DNA of 64,000 nt from Mesostigma viride. Lineage: Eukaryota; Streptophyta; Mesostigmatophyceae; Mesostigmatales; Mesostigmataceae. Below the pieces are notes generated by a model that made no database searches, was not told the DNA's origin, and saw only the letters and a program-made list of their open reading frames with translations. Shown here piece by piece: positions 1-13,900 of this stretch (position 1 is its first letter; each line of letters begins with the position of its first letter). Location of the stretch: NCBI GenBank assembly GCA_009746045.1, contig RPFO01000127.1, positions 986,050-1,050,049 of the forward strand, in the 5' to 3' direction. A program made the translations under genes and the position numbers.

Positions 1-89
1 AACACATTCTTGCTTGGAACCCTGTTCTTTCGCTCTTTTTGCCCCCCCCCCCCCCCCCTTAATTCTTGTCTCACACCACCCACCCGCAG

Positions 90-242
90 GAAGCTCAGCC
101 GGGCCTTGCGCAGCTGGGCTGGTGGTGGCGCCTTCACAGACGGGGCCCATGGGGTGGACAGCAACGGGGGGGAGATGGGTGCCCATGGGCACACCAGGGA
201 GCATGCCAAAGGGGTGCACTTTTGGACCCGCAACATGGACAG
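90..242 (+). CDS. TFC3-like exon a (first in window)
   Basis: It follows a C-run/pyrimidine tract and a CAG acceptor at 87-89 and ends at a GTACAC donor. Its last residues, [10 protein letters not shown], join in frame (AG+G) to ALLLVLLKW of the next exon, recreating the W..DR.L pattern of the plant TFC3 Myb-like domain. Confidence 0.6.
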
Positions 243-3200
243 GTACACGCGACATGGACATGAACGGTGTCGGCCATTCCATGGCCCTGCCAGTGGCAGG
301 ATTCAAGCTTTGTAACAGTTGTGCCCGCCCCTTAAAAGCAGGGATTTTCTCTGGTGCTTTTGACCGGCTAATCTTGCCATTTGTCAATTTCTTTTGGTGA
401 CAGTGGCCACCTTCTCATTATCACGCAGAAAGAACGGGTTGCCTCACCGAGCGGTGGCCAGCTTATATGCTGTCCATCCCCGTCTTCGTGTGCTCTACGT
501 CATTCGGTCACGCTCGTCCATGGGTTCAAGTGCCCTGTCTTAACGCCTCTCTCATTGCTCTGTTTTTGTCATGTATCATCCGGTCCGTATGCCTCACTAT
601 CTGCTCCCTTATGTGTGCCTCACAACTGCCTCACCATGCGGCCCTCTCCACACCAAACTGCTTGTGCCCCCAGAGCGCCTCTCCTGGTGCTGCTTACAAC
701 GTGCCTGTATGCTTCTCTAAGTTCCTCTCATATGCTGCTATGCCTCACCATGTGCCTCGCTTTATGCCTACGGCCGCGCGAGGCATCCCTCTTGTAAATG
801 CCGTGCTATGCAACCCTCTCCACCCCCTCCAGGGCGCTCCTCCTGGTGCTGCTCAAGTGGACCGAGGCGTATGGTCTCAAGTGTGATGTGGACTGGCCAC
901 GCGCGTTGGCCCGTTTCGGCCCCTCGCTGGCCAAGGTCAGCCCCGTGAGCGCGCGCCGCCGCATCCGGCGCTTCTTCGAGTCAACGGAGTCGCGTGCGTT
1001 CCTGGAGCAGGCGCGCGCGATCATGGCGGGGAGGTTTCGCCGCGCGTTGCCGCAACGGCTTGCACTTGTCACCCAGCAGGCAGCGCCACCCCCGCAACCG
1101 CCACCGGCAGCACCGCCGCAACGCGGAGAACAAGGACAACAGCTGCCACTGGTGCTGACGCCGCCACCGCAGCCGCAGCAGCACCAAGGGCAGCAGGGGG
1201 GGCAGCCGCAACAAGAACAGCTGCTGCGACAACAAGAAGAACGGAAACTAGAGGATACTCTTCTGCCAGAGTCTGCAGCTTCTCCAAGCCCAGAGGGCAA
1301 GGAGGCGGCAGGAGTGATGGAGCGGGAGGGCGCGCAGGCGGGCGTGTGTGGGAAGGGAGCCAAGGGCATGGGCTGTGCCGCATCCGTGGGGGAGGGTGGT
1401 GCTGGACAAGGCGAGGGCCAAGCAGCCACCCTTGGTGGGCATGGTGCTCAAGGGCATGGTGCTAAAGGGCATGGTGCTAAGGGGCACGGTGCTAAAGGGC
1501 ATGGTGCTAAAGGGCATGGTGCTAAGGGGCATGGTGCTAAAGGGCATGGTGCTAAGGGGCACGGTGCTAAAGGGCATGGTGCTAAGGGGCACGGTGCTAA
1601 GGGGCATGGTGCTAAAGGGCATGGTGCTAAGGGGCATGGTGCTAAAGGGCATGGTGCTGATGGGCATGGCGCTAAAGGGGCCAGCCTTGGTGCTACCACA
1701 GAAGACAGCGAGCCACGTGCCAACATAGTCACACCGGCCTGTATGGTCGCCCTAGTCACACCGGCCAGTGTTGCTACTACCGGGGGGGACATAGCGGGGA
1801 AGGCACCGGCAGAAATGGCCTGGAAGGTGCAAGCGAAGGGCAAGGCAGCCGCTGCTACGGATATGGGGAGGGAGGGGAAGCCGAGGGAGGAGGACGACGA
1901 AGGGAGGGGAGGGGAGACGGGTGGCGGCGTCCATGGCCAAGGGGTTGCTGCGGTGGGGGGCAATGCGGCGGACCGCTTTCCTCGAGACGCCTCACTGGAT
2001 CCGGGTGGGGGTGGCGGGGCGCGTGGAGAGGCAGGTGGTGAGGCGTTGCATGTTGATGGGGATGCCATGGGAAATGCAGCGGGTGAAAGAAAAGGGAGCG
2101 AGGGAGCAGGGGCGTCCCATGGCCCTGTCGACCAGATGGGGACCGCCGTAGCCCCGGATTCGGAGGAGGGAAACCCAGAACGCCCTGTAGCAGAACACCC
2201 GACCACCCCTGTAGCAGATTGCCCGGGTGACAGCGCAGGGCAGACGGTGCGGGTGGCAGCAGAGCAGGAGACAACGGGGCATGGTGCAGGTATGGGCACC
2301 GCAGGGCATGGCGGTGCAGGGCATGGTTCAGGGGAGCAGCCAACGACTGCGGCGTCAGCGCAGTGGGAGGTGGACTGCAACGAGCTGCTGCACGTGCTTG
2401 ACCTGGTGGAGGCAGCCGTGGACGCCAAGTGGCGCGGGCTGCCGGCCAGCCTGGTGCACGCCCAGCGGGCTGACGAGGCCCCCGTGTGGGGGGATGACCC
2501 TGTCAGCTATTTCTGTCACCTGGGCCAAGCAGCACAGGAGGATGTGGAACCTGTAGAGGGCAAGGAGGGTGCCGTCTCGCAGCAGAAAAAGCGGCGGAAG
2601 AGGGCGGCCCCCGTGCAGGACGTGGGGGTGACGTTCTCCAGGCTGGCGGTGGCGGCGCGTTCAGCGGCATTCAGTGCGCGGATAGCGCACCGGGCGGCGC
2701 GGGACCTCGTGGAGAGCCTGAGGAAGCAGGTGGGCTGTTTTATTTTTGGGTGGGCTGTGCCTATTCCCTTGTGGTTAAGGGCTGTGCCTATGCTCTAGTG
2801 GTTTAGGGCTGTGCCTATGCTCTAGTGGTTAAGTACTTTAGATAGCATGCCATGTGTGTGTAGGCTGTGCTTGAACTAGTCTAGATGTCATGCTAAGTGG
2901 TTTTACATAGTTAGCTTGACGAAGGAAGTACAGGTTTGAAAAGACAGGTAGGCTGTCCCATAAGATCTTACCATGCATAGATCAAGCCATGTATATATCA
3001 AGTCATCGTAGTATATAGATGAAGTCATGCTACTATATAGATTAAGCCATAGTAGTATATGGATCAAGTCTCATATAGAGGATATCATTTATAGATCAAG
3101 TCATATATTGATCAAGTCATACATAGATCAAGTCATATATAGATCAAGTCATATATAGATCAAGTCATATATAGATCAAGGCATATATAGATCAAGTTAC

Positions 3201-6200
3201 ATGTTGATCAAGCCCTGTACAGATCAAGCCCTACGTAGATCCCGTCAAATACAAATCAAGCCAAATGTTGATCAAGCCGTGTATAGATCAAGCCACTATG
3301 ATACGTCCCGTCATTCGTACCTTTCTTGCGTAATAGAATTGGCTTATCATGCTTGTTTGCCCAGGGAGGTGGGGGGAAGGCACTTTCTGGTTTGGAAAGA
3401 CGCTTGAGTTACGTTCATCCCTGGAGGACATGGGCACCTGGTCCGGTCCGCATCGCTGTAAGGTGCCCACTTGCCACCACAAGGCTCAGAGGTCGCCATC
3501 TCAAGGCTCAGAGGTCGCCATGACATGGCTTTCACATCTCCATGCAGCCCACTTGTGAACAATGATGACACCCATTTTCCAGACACCCCTTTCCTCCGTA
3601 TGCCCTACGGTTGCGCCCATGTGCCAGACATCTGCTCCCCTGTGTCTCACGTACTTGACTTCATGCCCCACGCTCTGCGGTTGTTCTCTCCCCCCTCCTG
3701 TGCCCTCCTGCACATCGGGTCCCTCATTCTGCGCCCTCCTGCACATCGTATAACACGTTTTATGAATCCTGCGCCCTGCTTTGCAGGAAGAGGAGCAGAA
3801 AAGGGCCGCTGACCTGGCATTCATCTGCCGGCCGATTCCTGATCTCTACCCCAAGCTGCCACCTGTAAGTGCCGCCCCGCAGGTAGGCCCTGATCCAGGG
3901 TTGTTTTGCGGATTGCAGTATTTAAAGCCTTAGGAAGCCGTATTGAGCCACCCTTGAGGCTTTTTATATGGTGGCGTGTGCAAGCAAAATGCTGGTGTGG
4001 GCACAGAGGCTGTTTGAATCGGCATAATCATCAAGGAGACAACCGGATAATTACGGTTATCTAATTGATGGTATAGTAGTATATCCCGATGTATAGCGCT
4101 TGTTGTAGAAGTAATAATGTGTTAGCGTGTCACCCCTGCATTAATGCCAACCCTGCATGCACCCTTCCATTCGCCTGCCTAGCGATCCCTACTTGTACAT
4201 ACAGCCTCCTCGGGTTTACCCTGTACAACACAGTATAACAAAGCCGCTCTTGATTGACTCGACATGCGCGGACCTTCTGGCGCCTGCCTCTGTTTTCTGC
4301 CCCCTCGGCAGCAGGACATATTTCTGCCTCACCGACGGCCGACCGAGGTGGCTCAGCCGCTTATGCTGGTGCCGCAGGACAGGCCCACCTTCAAGGCGTA
4401 CGAGTATGGAGGGAGCGTGGGTGAACTGCCAGATCCCCGCCCTGTAAGCTCCAATGTTCCTTGTTTTCGCAGAAGTTTGTGGGGCGCATGTGGGAGCTGC
4501 TCGGGCCCTTTGGGTGGGTTGGTAGTCTGCTTTGTAGCAGTGTTTGATGTTTTCTGATGTTTGCACTTAATGGCTGCTTATTCGCACCTGTCACTGTTTT
4601 TGGCCTGAGATTCTCATGACCTTCTTGCCCACCATCAGGAAACTTCCGCTCATTGAATGCCGGCTGTTATCGGTCTCTCATTGTACCTATACAATGATAC
4701 TTTGTGGATGCTCTCATTTTTTCATGTATCATCTCGGCGTGAACTATTTGGCTTGTGAATTTCGCTGTCCAGGCGCTGCCTCATTACGGGGCATTTGTTC
4801 ATTTCAAGTATGATACTTTACTTCATAATACAAGTTTTTCTCTTTGCGTAGCAACTGTCCCTTCATCATTTCATCCTCCTTGGCGAAATCAAGAAAGAAA
4901 CATTTGATGCATAAGTGGAAGGGTTAGCATACCAACTAAAGAGACATGGTCGAGCCGTTGACAGTGTGGCCAAATGTGCTAGCTTCTATCGAATTAGCAG
5001 GAGCAGCTGTAGGTAATGGTGATGATTGATTAGTGCAGTAGCACAAAATCCTTTTCAAGCTAATAAATCATTTGGTTATGCTATTTAGGATTCGCTTTAA
5101 CCGAGGCAATCGCGTTATTTGCTCTTATGATTACATTCCTTATTTTATTCGTATTCTAATAAAAACATTCTGCCCTCCCCCCTTGTAGGGGGGGCAAAAT
5201 GATATTTAAAAAAGAGCGGGTTTGATCCTGGCTCGGAAAAAGCGCCGGTGATGGACTTAACACATGCAAGTCGAATGGTATATGTTTTTTACATCATGGC
5301 GAACGGGTGAGTAACACGTAAGAATCTGACAAACAGTTGGAGAAAGACAGAAATTTCGAACCTTCCCACCCACGTGGCCACCCCCATTCCGGCCCTACCT
5401 GCCCACGCCAACTACGTATCCCACCTTTCCCACCCTTCTAAGTCGCCAAACCTCTTACGCGTCCCCTCACGTATTCACCCTCCCATCAACTCATCCTCCC
5501 TAGCCACGTGCGCTCACAGTGCATGCACGCCGCCCATCCACACATGCACACAATCTTTTGTATCTTTCCGTCAGGGCCAGACCTGCCCCACCCCCCAGCC
5601 ACCCATGGTGCGACCGGCCCCAGGGACCCAGGCGGGCGGGACCCCCAGGCCGGCTCGTGCCGGCATCAACTGGGACGTGGCCAGCACGGGCAGGGAGCGG
5701 CTGATGCGCGTGCTCCCCTCGATGAGCTGGCACCGCATCCAAGCGAGCCCCCAGCTGCGGCTGTCCCTGGAATCGTTGCACGCGTTTGGCGTGATAATGG
5801 CGGTGATGCGAGCGCGCTCGCTGGTAGTCAGCGTGACCGGCGCTTCCTCCGCCTCTTCATCTCTGCCTCCGTCTCTAGCCATCCTCGGCCAGTCGCACGC
5901 AGACGCTTGCAAGGCCGCCAGCATCAGGTCGACCTTGACACCCGCCTCCGCGGTGTCCCATGTTGCGAATGCAGGGCCAGGCATGGGGATGGCAGTCGAC
6001 CCGTGCGTGGGTCAACGGGCCGCAGAACGGCCCCTCATGAGCACCCTCTCGGCCCGCCACGCGTCCATACCTGCCCAGGGGCCCACTCCGAATCACCGTA
6101 CGGAGGCACAACGTCACGAAAACGTGGCTGCCAGTCATGCCAAAGGGATTGCGGCCAATCATGATCATGGGGCTGCTGCCAGCCAAGGGCAAGGGGTCGC

Positions 6201-6986
6201 CCCGGTGCCTACAGGTACAGCGCGTGGCAGGCCACCGGGCGGGCCCATCGGCGCGGTGCTCGAGGCAGCGTTGTGTGTCTTGCCGGACGTCGCGGTGGAG
6301 GCCGCGATGAAGATGCAGCAGAGACGCGGCCACGTGGTGCGTGGGATATAGATGCATCATGTCCTGTGGCGTGTGAGATAGGGCGGTGTTTTCATTCGTT
6401 TTCAACTAGACTGCGTCACGTGAGCATCTGGTGTCCTGGTGCGTGTGCTAGGTTTGGTGCCGTGGTGCCGTGATGCCAGGATTATGGCACCGTGGCATTC
6501 GCCTGCTGCCTCAGTGCGGTTATCATTCATAGTTCCAGCAGAGTTGGTCTATGTTGGTATTGGGGGGGGGGGGGGGGGGATTTCCCCTTTCCCCCAGGTC
6601 CCTCCCTCACCCCCGACCTCACCCCCACCCATCCCCCACCGATCCCACACTCCCAGTCCCACAAGCGCGAGCACCCACGCTGCCCCGACTTGTTTCTTTT
6701 GACGGATACGCCGCTTGGACTTTCCTTATTCACTTGCCGATGCCCGGCACGACACGATGCAATGCACGAAGGTGGTAGGCATCTTATACGTGACTGGTTG
6801 AAGACGTTAATTTGTGCCCGCAGCACAAATGCAGTAGCAAGACGTGACACGCAAGATTCGAACAAGGTGGGCAGAAGAGCTCGGAGAAGGTAGGAGGCTG
6901 ACATAGCACATAGCATGGCTCACTGTTTATCTGCTCTGAGCTCCCTTCAGCGTGCACGCTCACACACGCACACACGCATGCACACG

Positions 6987-7017
<31 letters not shown>

Positions 7018-10000
7018 CGAAACACTCCAACCCTGGCATACTTCTCACTGGGCCGGTCCACTCAGATCTCCTGCTTCTGATCGCCCGCTAGCACCCCCCT
7101 GTGGCTCCTTTCTTGGCTCGCATCTACCCCTCCAGGATGCATACCTCCATGGTGCCCGGTCATCGGCCAAAGGGCTGGTCCTGTCTATGCTCGCATCCCT
7201 CTTTGGTCCTGTCTATGCTCGCATCCCTCTTTGGTCCTGTCTATGCTCGCATCCCTCTTTGGTCCTGTCTATGCTCGCATCCCTCTTTGGTCCTGTCTAT
7301 GCTCGCATCCCTCTTTGGTCCATGCTCGCATCTGCTGGTCCTTGTCCCCCCCAGCTGACCACCACAATGCCTTTGTCTGCCTGCATCCGACAACGCCTTT
7401 GTCCTTAATTCTGGCAGCTTGTGCGGCCCAGCACGCACACGCCCTACCGCCTTACCGACAAATTCCTCGCCCAGTGTGCACCGCTCTTCTACCCCGACGG
7501 GCTGTTCGAGGAGGCCGCCGACTGCTGGCGGACGCTACGACAGCTGCACAGGGTGTGTCTGCCGCAGTTGCTGGCCAGGCCAACAGGCCAGGCCGATGGG
7601 CGTGAAGGCTCTAGGGGGGATGGTGGACAGGTGGGGCCAGACAAGGGGGCAGACAAGGGGGCAGGAAAGGGGCCAGACAAGGGGGAGGGTCAAGCAAGTC
7701 CCGATGGTCTGCCGGCCAGTCGTGGACTTGACGGCATGCGATCAGGTGAGGCCCAACGGGGGGGCCGTGGAGGCGGCGATGGATGTGGGGAAAGTAGTCG
7801 CTGGTCGGCTGTGGATGAGAAGGCATCCTATGGCGGCGGAGTGGATGGCGGCGTGACGGGCGGCAGTGGGCTCTTCCGTCGGGTCCCACCCAGCACACGC
7901 GGGTGCGCGCTGGCATCCGTGGATCCTGGGCACGCTTTCCGCTTCTGGCTGTCGTCAACGCACAGTGGGGATGGGAATGGGGATGGGAATGGGAATGGGA
8001 GTGGGAGTGGGAGTGGGAGTGGGAGTGGGAGTGGGAGTGGTCCCTCTCACTCATACGGGCCCTCTTCTCGACACCACCCGCCAGCTGGCAAGCATGATCG
8101 CATCGACCCCATCCCGAGCGGCACGGTGGCCTGCTTGCTCACGCTGTGTGCGCTGGGGGAGGTGCGCCTGCGGCCGGTGGAGGCCGAACGGGTCGACGAG
8201 CTGCAAGGGGGAGCCCTGCTGGCGCATATGGTGGATTTAGTCACCTTGGCGCCACCCCAGCCAGGGGGGGGTGCTACGGATGCCCCGGCGAGGGGGGAGG
8301 GGGCAGATGTTGCGCAGGGTGGGGCAGGCAGCAGCCAGGGTGGTACTCCAGGAGCGGGGGGTGGCGAGGGGGGGGATGGCGAGGATGGGGCGGTGGGAAA
8401 GCCGAAGAAGAGACGGAGGAAGGTTGCTGCGGATGCGGCGTTGGTGGTTAGCTCCAGAAGGGGCACTCGTGGGGGGCCTACCGCTGGTGCAATGGCAGCT
8501 CATACGGCTAGCGCAGTAGAAGACCTTCTCATCCAACACGCTCAGAAGAACGCGGCTGGCATGGCCGCGGTCCCGACGAGTTTGCACACATGTGTCGGGG
8601 AGAGTGGTGGCGCCGATAACGAGGGTATAGAGAGTAAAGAAGCCAAGGAGCCCCATCTGTGGGAAGGTGTGTGCATGGATGACCGGCGCAGGCTGATGAT
8701 TCCGTGGCCCGTCACCGTGGACCTACGAGGGCTGGATGTGGGCCTGGGTGAGGGGGATAGGGGGGGGGGGGCTGGATGACGGGCTCACTGCTGGGTGAGG
8801 CGCCAAGTCAGGAGGAGCCAATTGCGGAGGCCGATGGTGGTGGTGAAGATGGGGAAGAGGCTTGTGGGATGGACTGGGCGGGGCAGGGTCCAGAAGTGTA
8901 CCGTCAGGTTTCTGGGGAAGGTGTTGCCACATCAACAGCGGCTGGTGACAGCGAAGCCAACGTCACTACCGGTCCGGTTCGGCATGGGGATGATGGAGAA
9001 GCCAACAGCAACGCTGAAGGCAGCAGCATCACGAATCTGTTTCATGATGGCGATGACGAGGATGGCGAGGGGGGTGTCCCGGGGGATGCGTCCGTATCCC
9101 GCCAGGGTGCTCTGCTCGAGCACAGTGCGGATGCGATGGAGCGGCTATGCTGTGGCATGCTAAGGGAAGGGGACGTGGCGGTGCAGGTGGCGACATTAGG
9201 GCGGCGGTGGGGCCCGTGGGATGTGGGTGCGGGCAAGCAAGGCTCCTGCGTAAGCCTCCTCAGTAATGAAGAGGAGGCAGGGCCGGGGCAGCAAGGGTTG
9301 GCAGGCATTGGGAAGCAGGTGGCTGGGAGTCCTGGGGTAGGCCAGGCTGGGCCGGGCCTGCATGGTGGGGCTGTCGCTAGTGGTGCCCTTGGGGGCGATC
9401 GCCCTAGAGGGGCGGGGGATACAGTCACGCGCATTCATGAAGCCACCGGAGAGGGTGCGTCGGAGCCAGCTGTGAGGATCTCAACGGGGGACACCGGGAC
9501 GCCACTGGTGGGAGCAGAGATCTCGTGGGAGCAAGAGGCGCTAGGGGATGTAGCTGGTGGGATTGGAGAGTCTGGGCCGCATGATGTTGTGACGGAAGGC
9601 AGGATCGGGTCAACGTCGTGCATGCACTGCCGGGTGGTGCGGGCGGTTCGTTGCATGCTGGACCGGTCGGGGGGGGAGGGCATGTCCCTGGGGGGCGTTT
9701 GCGCCGCTCTCCTGGAGCCTGGCGGTGCCAGAAGCAGAGGGTGCGGCAATGGACAGCACAGTGGTGACGGAGACGCTGCACCACCACCCGCTTCTCATCA
9801 TCGTCATAAAGACAACCATAGCGGAAATGCGACTGCGGCAGCACTGCGAACAGAGCCAGCGCGATCGAGGGAGCCACTCCCTCAACCATGTTCCACTTCC
9901 TCGGTCCAGAAGCCCGGACGCAGTGCAGTCCTGACTGCTGATTCTGATGGCCTCCCTGGTTCTGGCATACGCAGCGGTGGGGGGAATGCTGGCGTACGCA

Positions 10001-10814
10001 ACCGTGGGCCAGACGACGCGTCACATGCAGAGGGTCCAGAGGCAGGGTTAGAGGACGCCGGGGATGGCCGCAAGGCGGTGGAGCGTGCCTTGCTGGCGCT
10101 GCAGGCGTTTGACCTGGCGGTGCAGGTGAGGGGATGGAGCATGACGTGACGTGTTCGGTCGTGCTCTACGGTGGCGATGGTGCTCAGTAGGTGTTTAGTG
10201 ATGGCTCATTTACAGTGGAGCACAGTGAAGCATACTGCAGCACCGTGAAGCAAGCAATCTCCCCCTAGAGGTGCTTCATGGTGCTCCCTGGTATGCCCTA
10301 GTGAGCGGTGGTTGTCTCAAACGTTTCTAAAACATCTTTTTGTATTTATGCCAGCTGCCGTCATTGGTGCTGGACGCCCCCTCCTGTGCTCGTCTGCGTG
10401 ACATCAGTGCAGATGTCTTTGCTTACAAGAAACACTGGCTTGCAGACCGTCTCATCCAGCACCCGGCCCTGCGCATCCCGCCCTCAGCACCTCGCCGGAT
10501 GTTTATCCCCCTGACCCCTCCTCTCGTATCTTGTACCCCCTGTTCAGCCCCCTGGTGGCATCACTAGGGCATTGCATGGCGAAAATAATGCCATATAGTT
10601 TTCTTACCGCAGTTGCTTACCTGGGCGCTGGAAATAATGTTCAACTACAGCATGAAATGAGGCGGATGTGTATATGGTAACCAAATTTCAAGTAGAACTT
10701 AATGTCGCCGGTCGTGGGGCATGCCTGCCAGTGTGCCTTTTGAGATGTTTGGTGACGCCAGTCTTGTAAAAAGGCAAGTGCGCCTGTATGTGTGTGTGCA
10801 TGTGTGCGCGTGTG

Positions 10815-10870
<56 letters not shown>

Positions 10871-10887
10871 TGTGTGCGTGCGTGTGC

Positions 10888-10970
<83 letters not shown>

Positions 10971-13900
10971 TGTGTGCGCCCGCGTGCGCTTGCGAGTCCG
11001 CATGCGCACACACATGCATGGGCTGTATCAGGCAGCATTCTAGGCATGCAACCACCTCGTTTGCCCAAACTCCCAACCAGGGGATGTGCTCGTGCCAACT
11101 TGTGCAGCCTGCCTGTTTGGATGTCATGCAGGCCGAAAAAAAAAATTGAGCACTGCCCACTGGGTGCTTGGACCCTGCAGGTCCCCATGTAAGGCACACC
11201 CATGCCCGTGCTCAACTGCTCGTGCTAGAAACTTGCTGCTGGCTTCCGTTGCCTGCCACCCCAGTAACCTGATTTCTGTGGGCCCTTTTCCTGCGAGATC
11301 GGGCTTGCATCCTGCATGCTTGTACCCTGCAGGTGAACGGCGTGGGAGAGCCAACCTACGTGTCCGCGCGCCATGCGGAGCCCTACCTGGCGGTGCTTCC
11401 TCACCCGCAAGATCTGTTCGATGATCGTTATGGTAATGCTGGCGCTGGCGTCGGTGCCGGCGCTTGCATCCCAGAGCTGTCGCACAAACCGCAGTCCCAC
11501 GAGCAACAAGGTGCGACCACGGCCGCAGCCGCCGCCGCTCCATCCGAGCCGATGGGCAATGTTGACCATTCCATGGCCGGGGGAGCCCCTGTCATCCCGC
11601 CAGCTGTCGGAGCCACCTCTTCCTCTTCCCCTGTGCACAACAAGTCTGCCGACGCTGCTGAAGACAACAGCCCTGGCCGTGCTGATGGGGAGCTGCTATC
11701 GCCCGCCGCCACCCTGGTCGTGCGCCCCTGGCACACCGGCCAGGGGGGGGTCGACGAGGGGCTGCTGACGGGCATGCGTCGCCGCGTGCTGACGCTGCTG
11801 ATGCGGTACCCGGGCATGCCGGAGGTGGGTACAAATGGTTGTGGTTAGAGTGTGGCTAGAGTGCATGCCGGAGGTGCGTTCGTGATGGTTCCAGTGTGGC
11901 TAGAGTGCGTCGTGGTTGTAGCATGGCTATCATGCATGCCCCAGGTGAACACGATGACTATGATTAAAGTGTGGCTATGGTACGCCCAAGGTGCATGTGC
12001 TGTCGTACTGGCATGGCTCTCGTACACTGTGATTGAACTTTCTAGCATGGAGTGGCTGTACCGCTGTAGCAACGAATGTTTTATAGCTGGGGTATAGTTT
12101 GCTGGTTATTAGTGACAGCATCGTCAATGGCGGAGTTATCAAGTTTGGTGCAAGCATGGCTGTTGCGTGTGCTGAGATGTGGGTGGTGGTCGTTGGCTTA
12201 GCTTACGTCCCCTCCCGAGGTTAGGCTGCTTGACAATTGAGAAATGTTCTCAAAATATTTTAACCTGAACATGCCGCTTTTTTTTCATAGCTACGCGCTT
12301 CCGCTTGAGTAGGAACGAACATGTGCAATTCACAATATCTGGCTACCCTAAACCCTCAACCCTAAAACCTAAACCCTAAGCCCTAAACCCTAAACCCCAA
12401 AACAGTATCTCTTCTTGTAACGGCCCCAGTACATGTGTGGGCCATAGTGGCCGGGTTGCAGATCTCAGTGGAGAGATGACAGCGGAGATAGCCGCATTGC
12501 AGTGGCCCATGCATGCGGTGCTCATCCTCACTGCAGAGGTACCACTCCCAGCCACCTGTTTTGGCTTCCCACGTCGCGCCTGGCTTCCCCACCTTTTGTG
12601 TCCTGGCCCCCATCTCGCGCCTGGCTCATCATGTCGTGTTTCGGTGTCCCACCTCACACATGTTTTGCTTCGCAACCCGCAGGAGGCAATCCTCCAATGG
12701 CTGCCCCAGCTCACCAGCACGGTACGTCCTTCCATTTTTAAGATCTTTCTTGTCTTTTTGCGTTTTACCTATCATTTATGTTGTTCATCTTTATGTCATT
12801 TTTGTTTAATTTCAAGGTCACCCGTTGCAGTGTGTGCGAAGTGCGAGGTACTGCTGCAGTGTCATGCAACCAAGTGTGTGACTCAGCGCACCAGCTTGAT
12901 ATATGGAGTGTGTGTGTGTGTGTGTGCATTCGTGCGTGTGTGTGTGTGTGTGTGGTGTTTGTTTGTGTGCGTGTGCGTGTGTTTGTTTGAGTTTCTGTGT
13001 GTGTACGTGTGTGTGCGGGTGTGTTCGTCTTTGTGTGTGTGTGTTTGCGCGTGTGTGTGTGTGTGCGTGTGTGTGTGTGCACATGCGTTTGTGTCATGGC
13101 GCAAGAGGAGTGCTGCTTCGTGTCAGCTACACAGCTGAGCTCACGAGATGGTCAAGCAGTTCTGTCATGCAGCGCGTGCCGCGTGTGTGACATAGTCCTT
13201 GCATGCACTGTATCACCGTTGTGATAAGGATTAGCACCGTATCACCGTTATGGTAAGTAGAAGTACTGTATCACCGTTATAATAAGGATTGCTTACCTTA
13301 ATTTCCACAAAGAGTCTTCTGCATGAGTATAGCTTCCTGCTCATGTGTCAAGTTGGTGACAGAGGGGTGATGAAGGCGGCAGCATCCACCATGGGTTAGC
13401 TTGCGTTGAAAGGGTTAAAGACTATTGTGTTGGTGGGTGGCCTACCACGCTTTCACATCCCTGTCTGCACCGGATGGGATGGGATGGAAACGCACAGCAT
13501 AGCCTGCATGACACGGCAGTTGTTTGTATACCAGGCTGTCAGCACAATGTAAGGCAACCATTCATTAGGAAAAACACCTCTTTCCCTCGGGCGCTGATAT
13601 TTTTTAGGAACAGATTGGTCCAGACCTGCAGTCCTCCCTCTCGTCTATTCCTTGCTGTGTGAGATGCCTTCTCTGTTGGCTTATCCCTTCCACAAGTCTT
13701 CAGTTCAACTGTGGTTGATTACTAGCTTTACTCTGCTGTTGCAATTCGGCACTGCACCGATGTACTTCCAGAGCAAGAAACGCGGTCACATGTTATGGGT
13801 GTCGTTCTCTTGAAACGATCATGGGTTACAATTGTGTGCTGTGCAGCCAATTTGCAGTAAATGCCAGGGTGATCACTTCTGGCCATGAGCAAAACCATTA

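Noticed and set aside
1448-2428. 326-codon - strand frame opposite TFC3-like exon b
   Set aside because: Shadow of a GC-rich coding exon; its LAPCP repeats are the complement of the GHGAK array.
5213-5352. A functional rRNA gene or bacterial contamination
   Set aside because: Only about 140 nt of the 5' end is present, it follows a broken atp9, and GC-rich exon sequence resumes on both sides, so a nuclear organelle insert is the simpler reading.
10641-11215. Cys-Val or Thr-His-Ala-Arg repeat proteins
   Set aside because: Frames through the (TGCG)n tract inside an intron, with no conserved flanking sequence.
12437-12550. An exon encoding [15 protein letters not shown] between TFC3-like exons i and j
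   Set aside because: Joining 11824 directly to 12683 gives perfect colinearity with the family pattern; adding this stretch would insert residues the family lacks.
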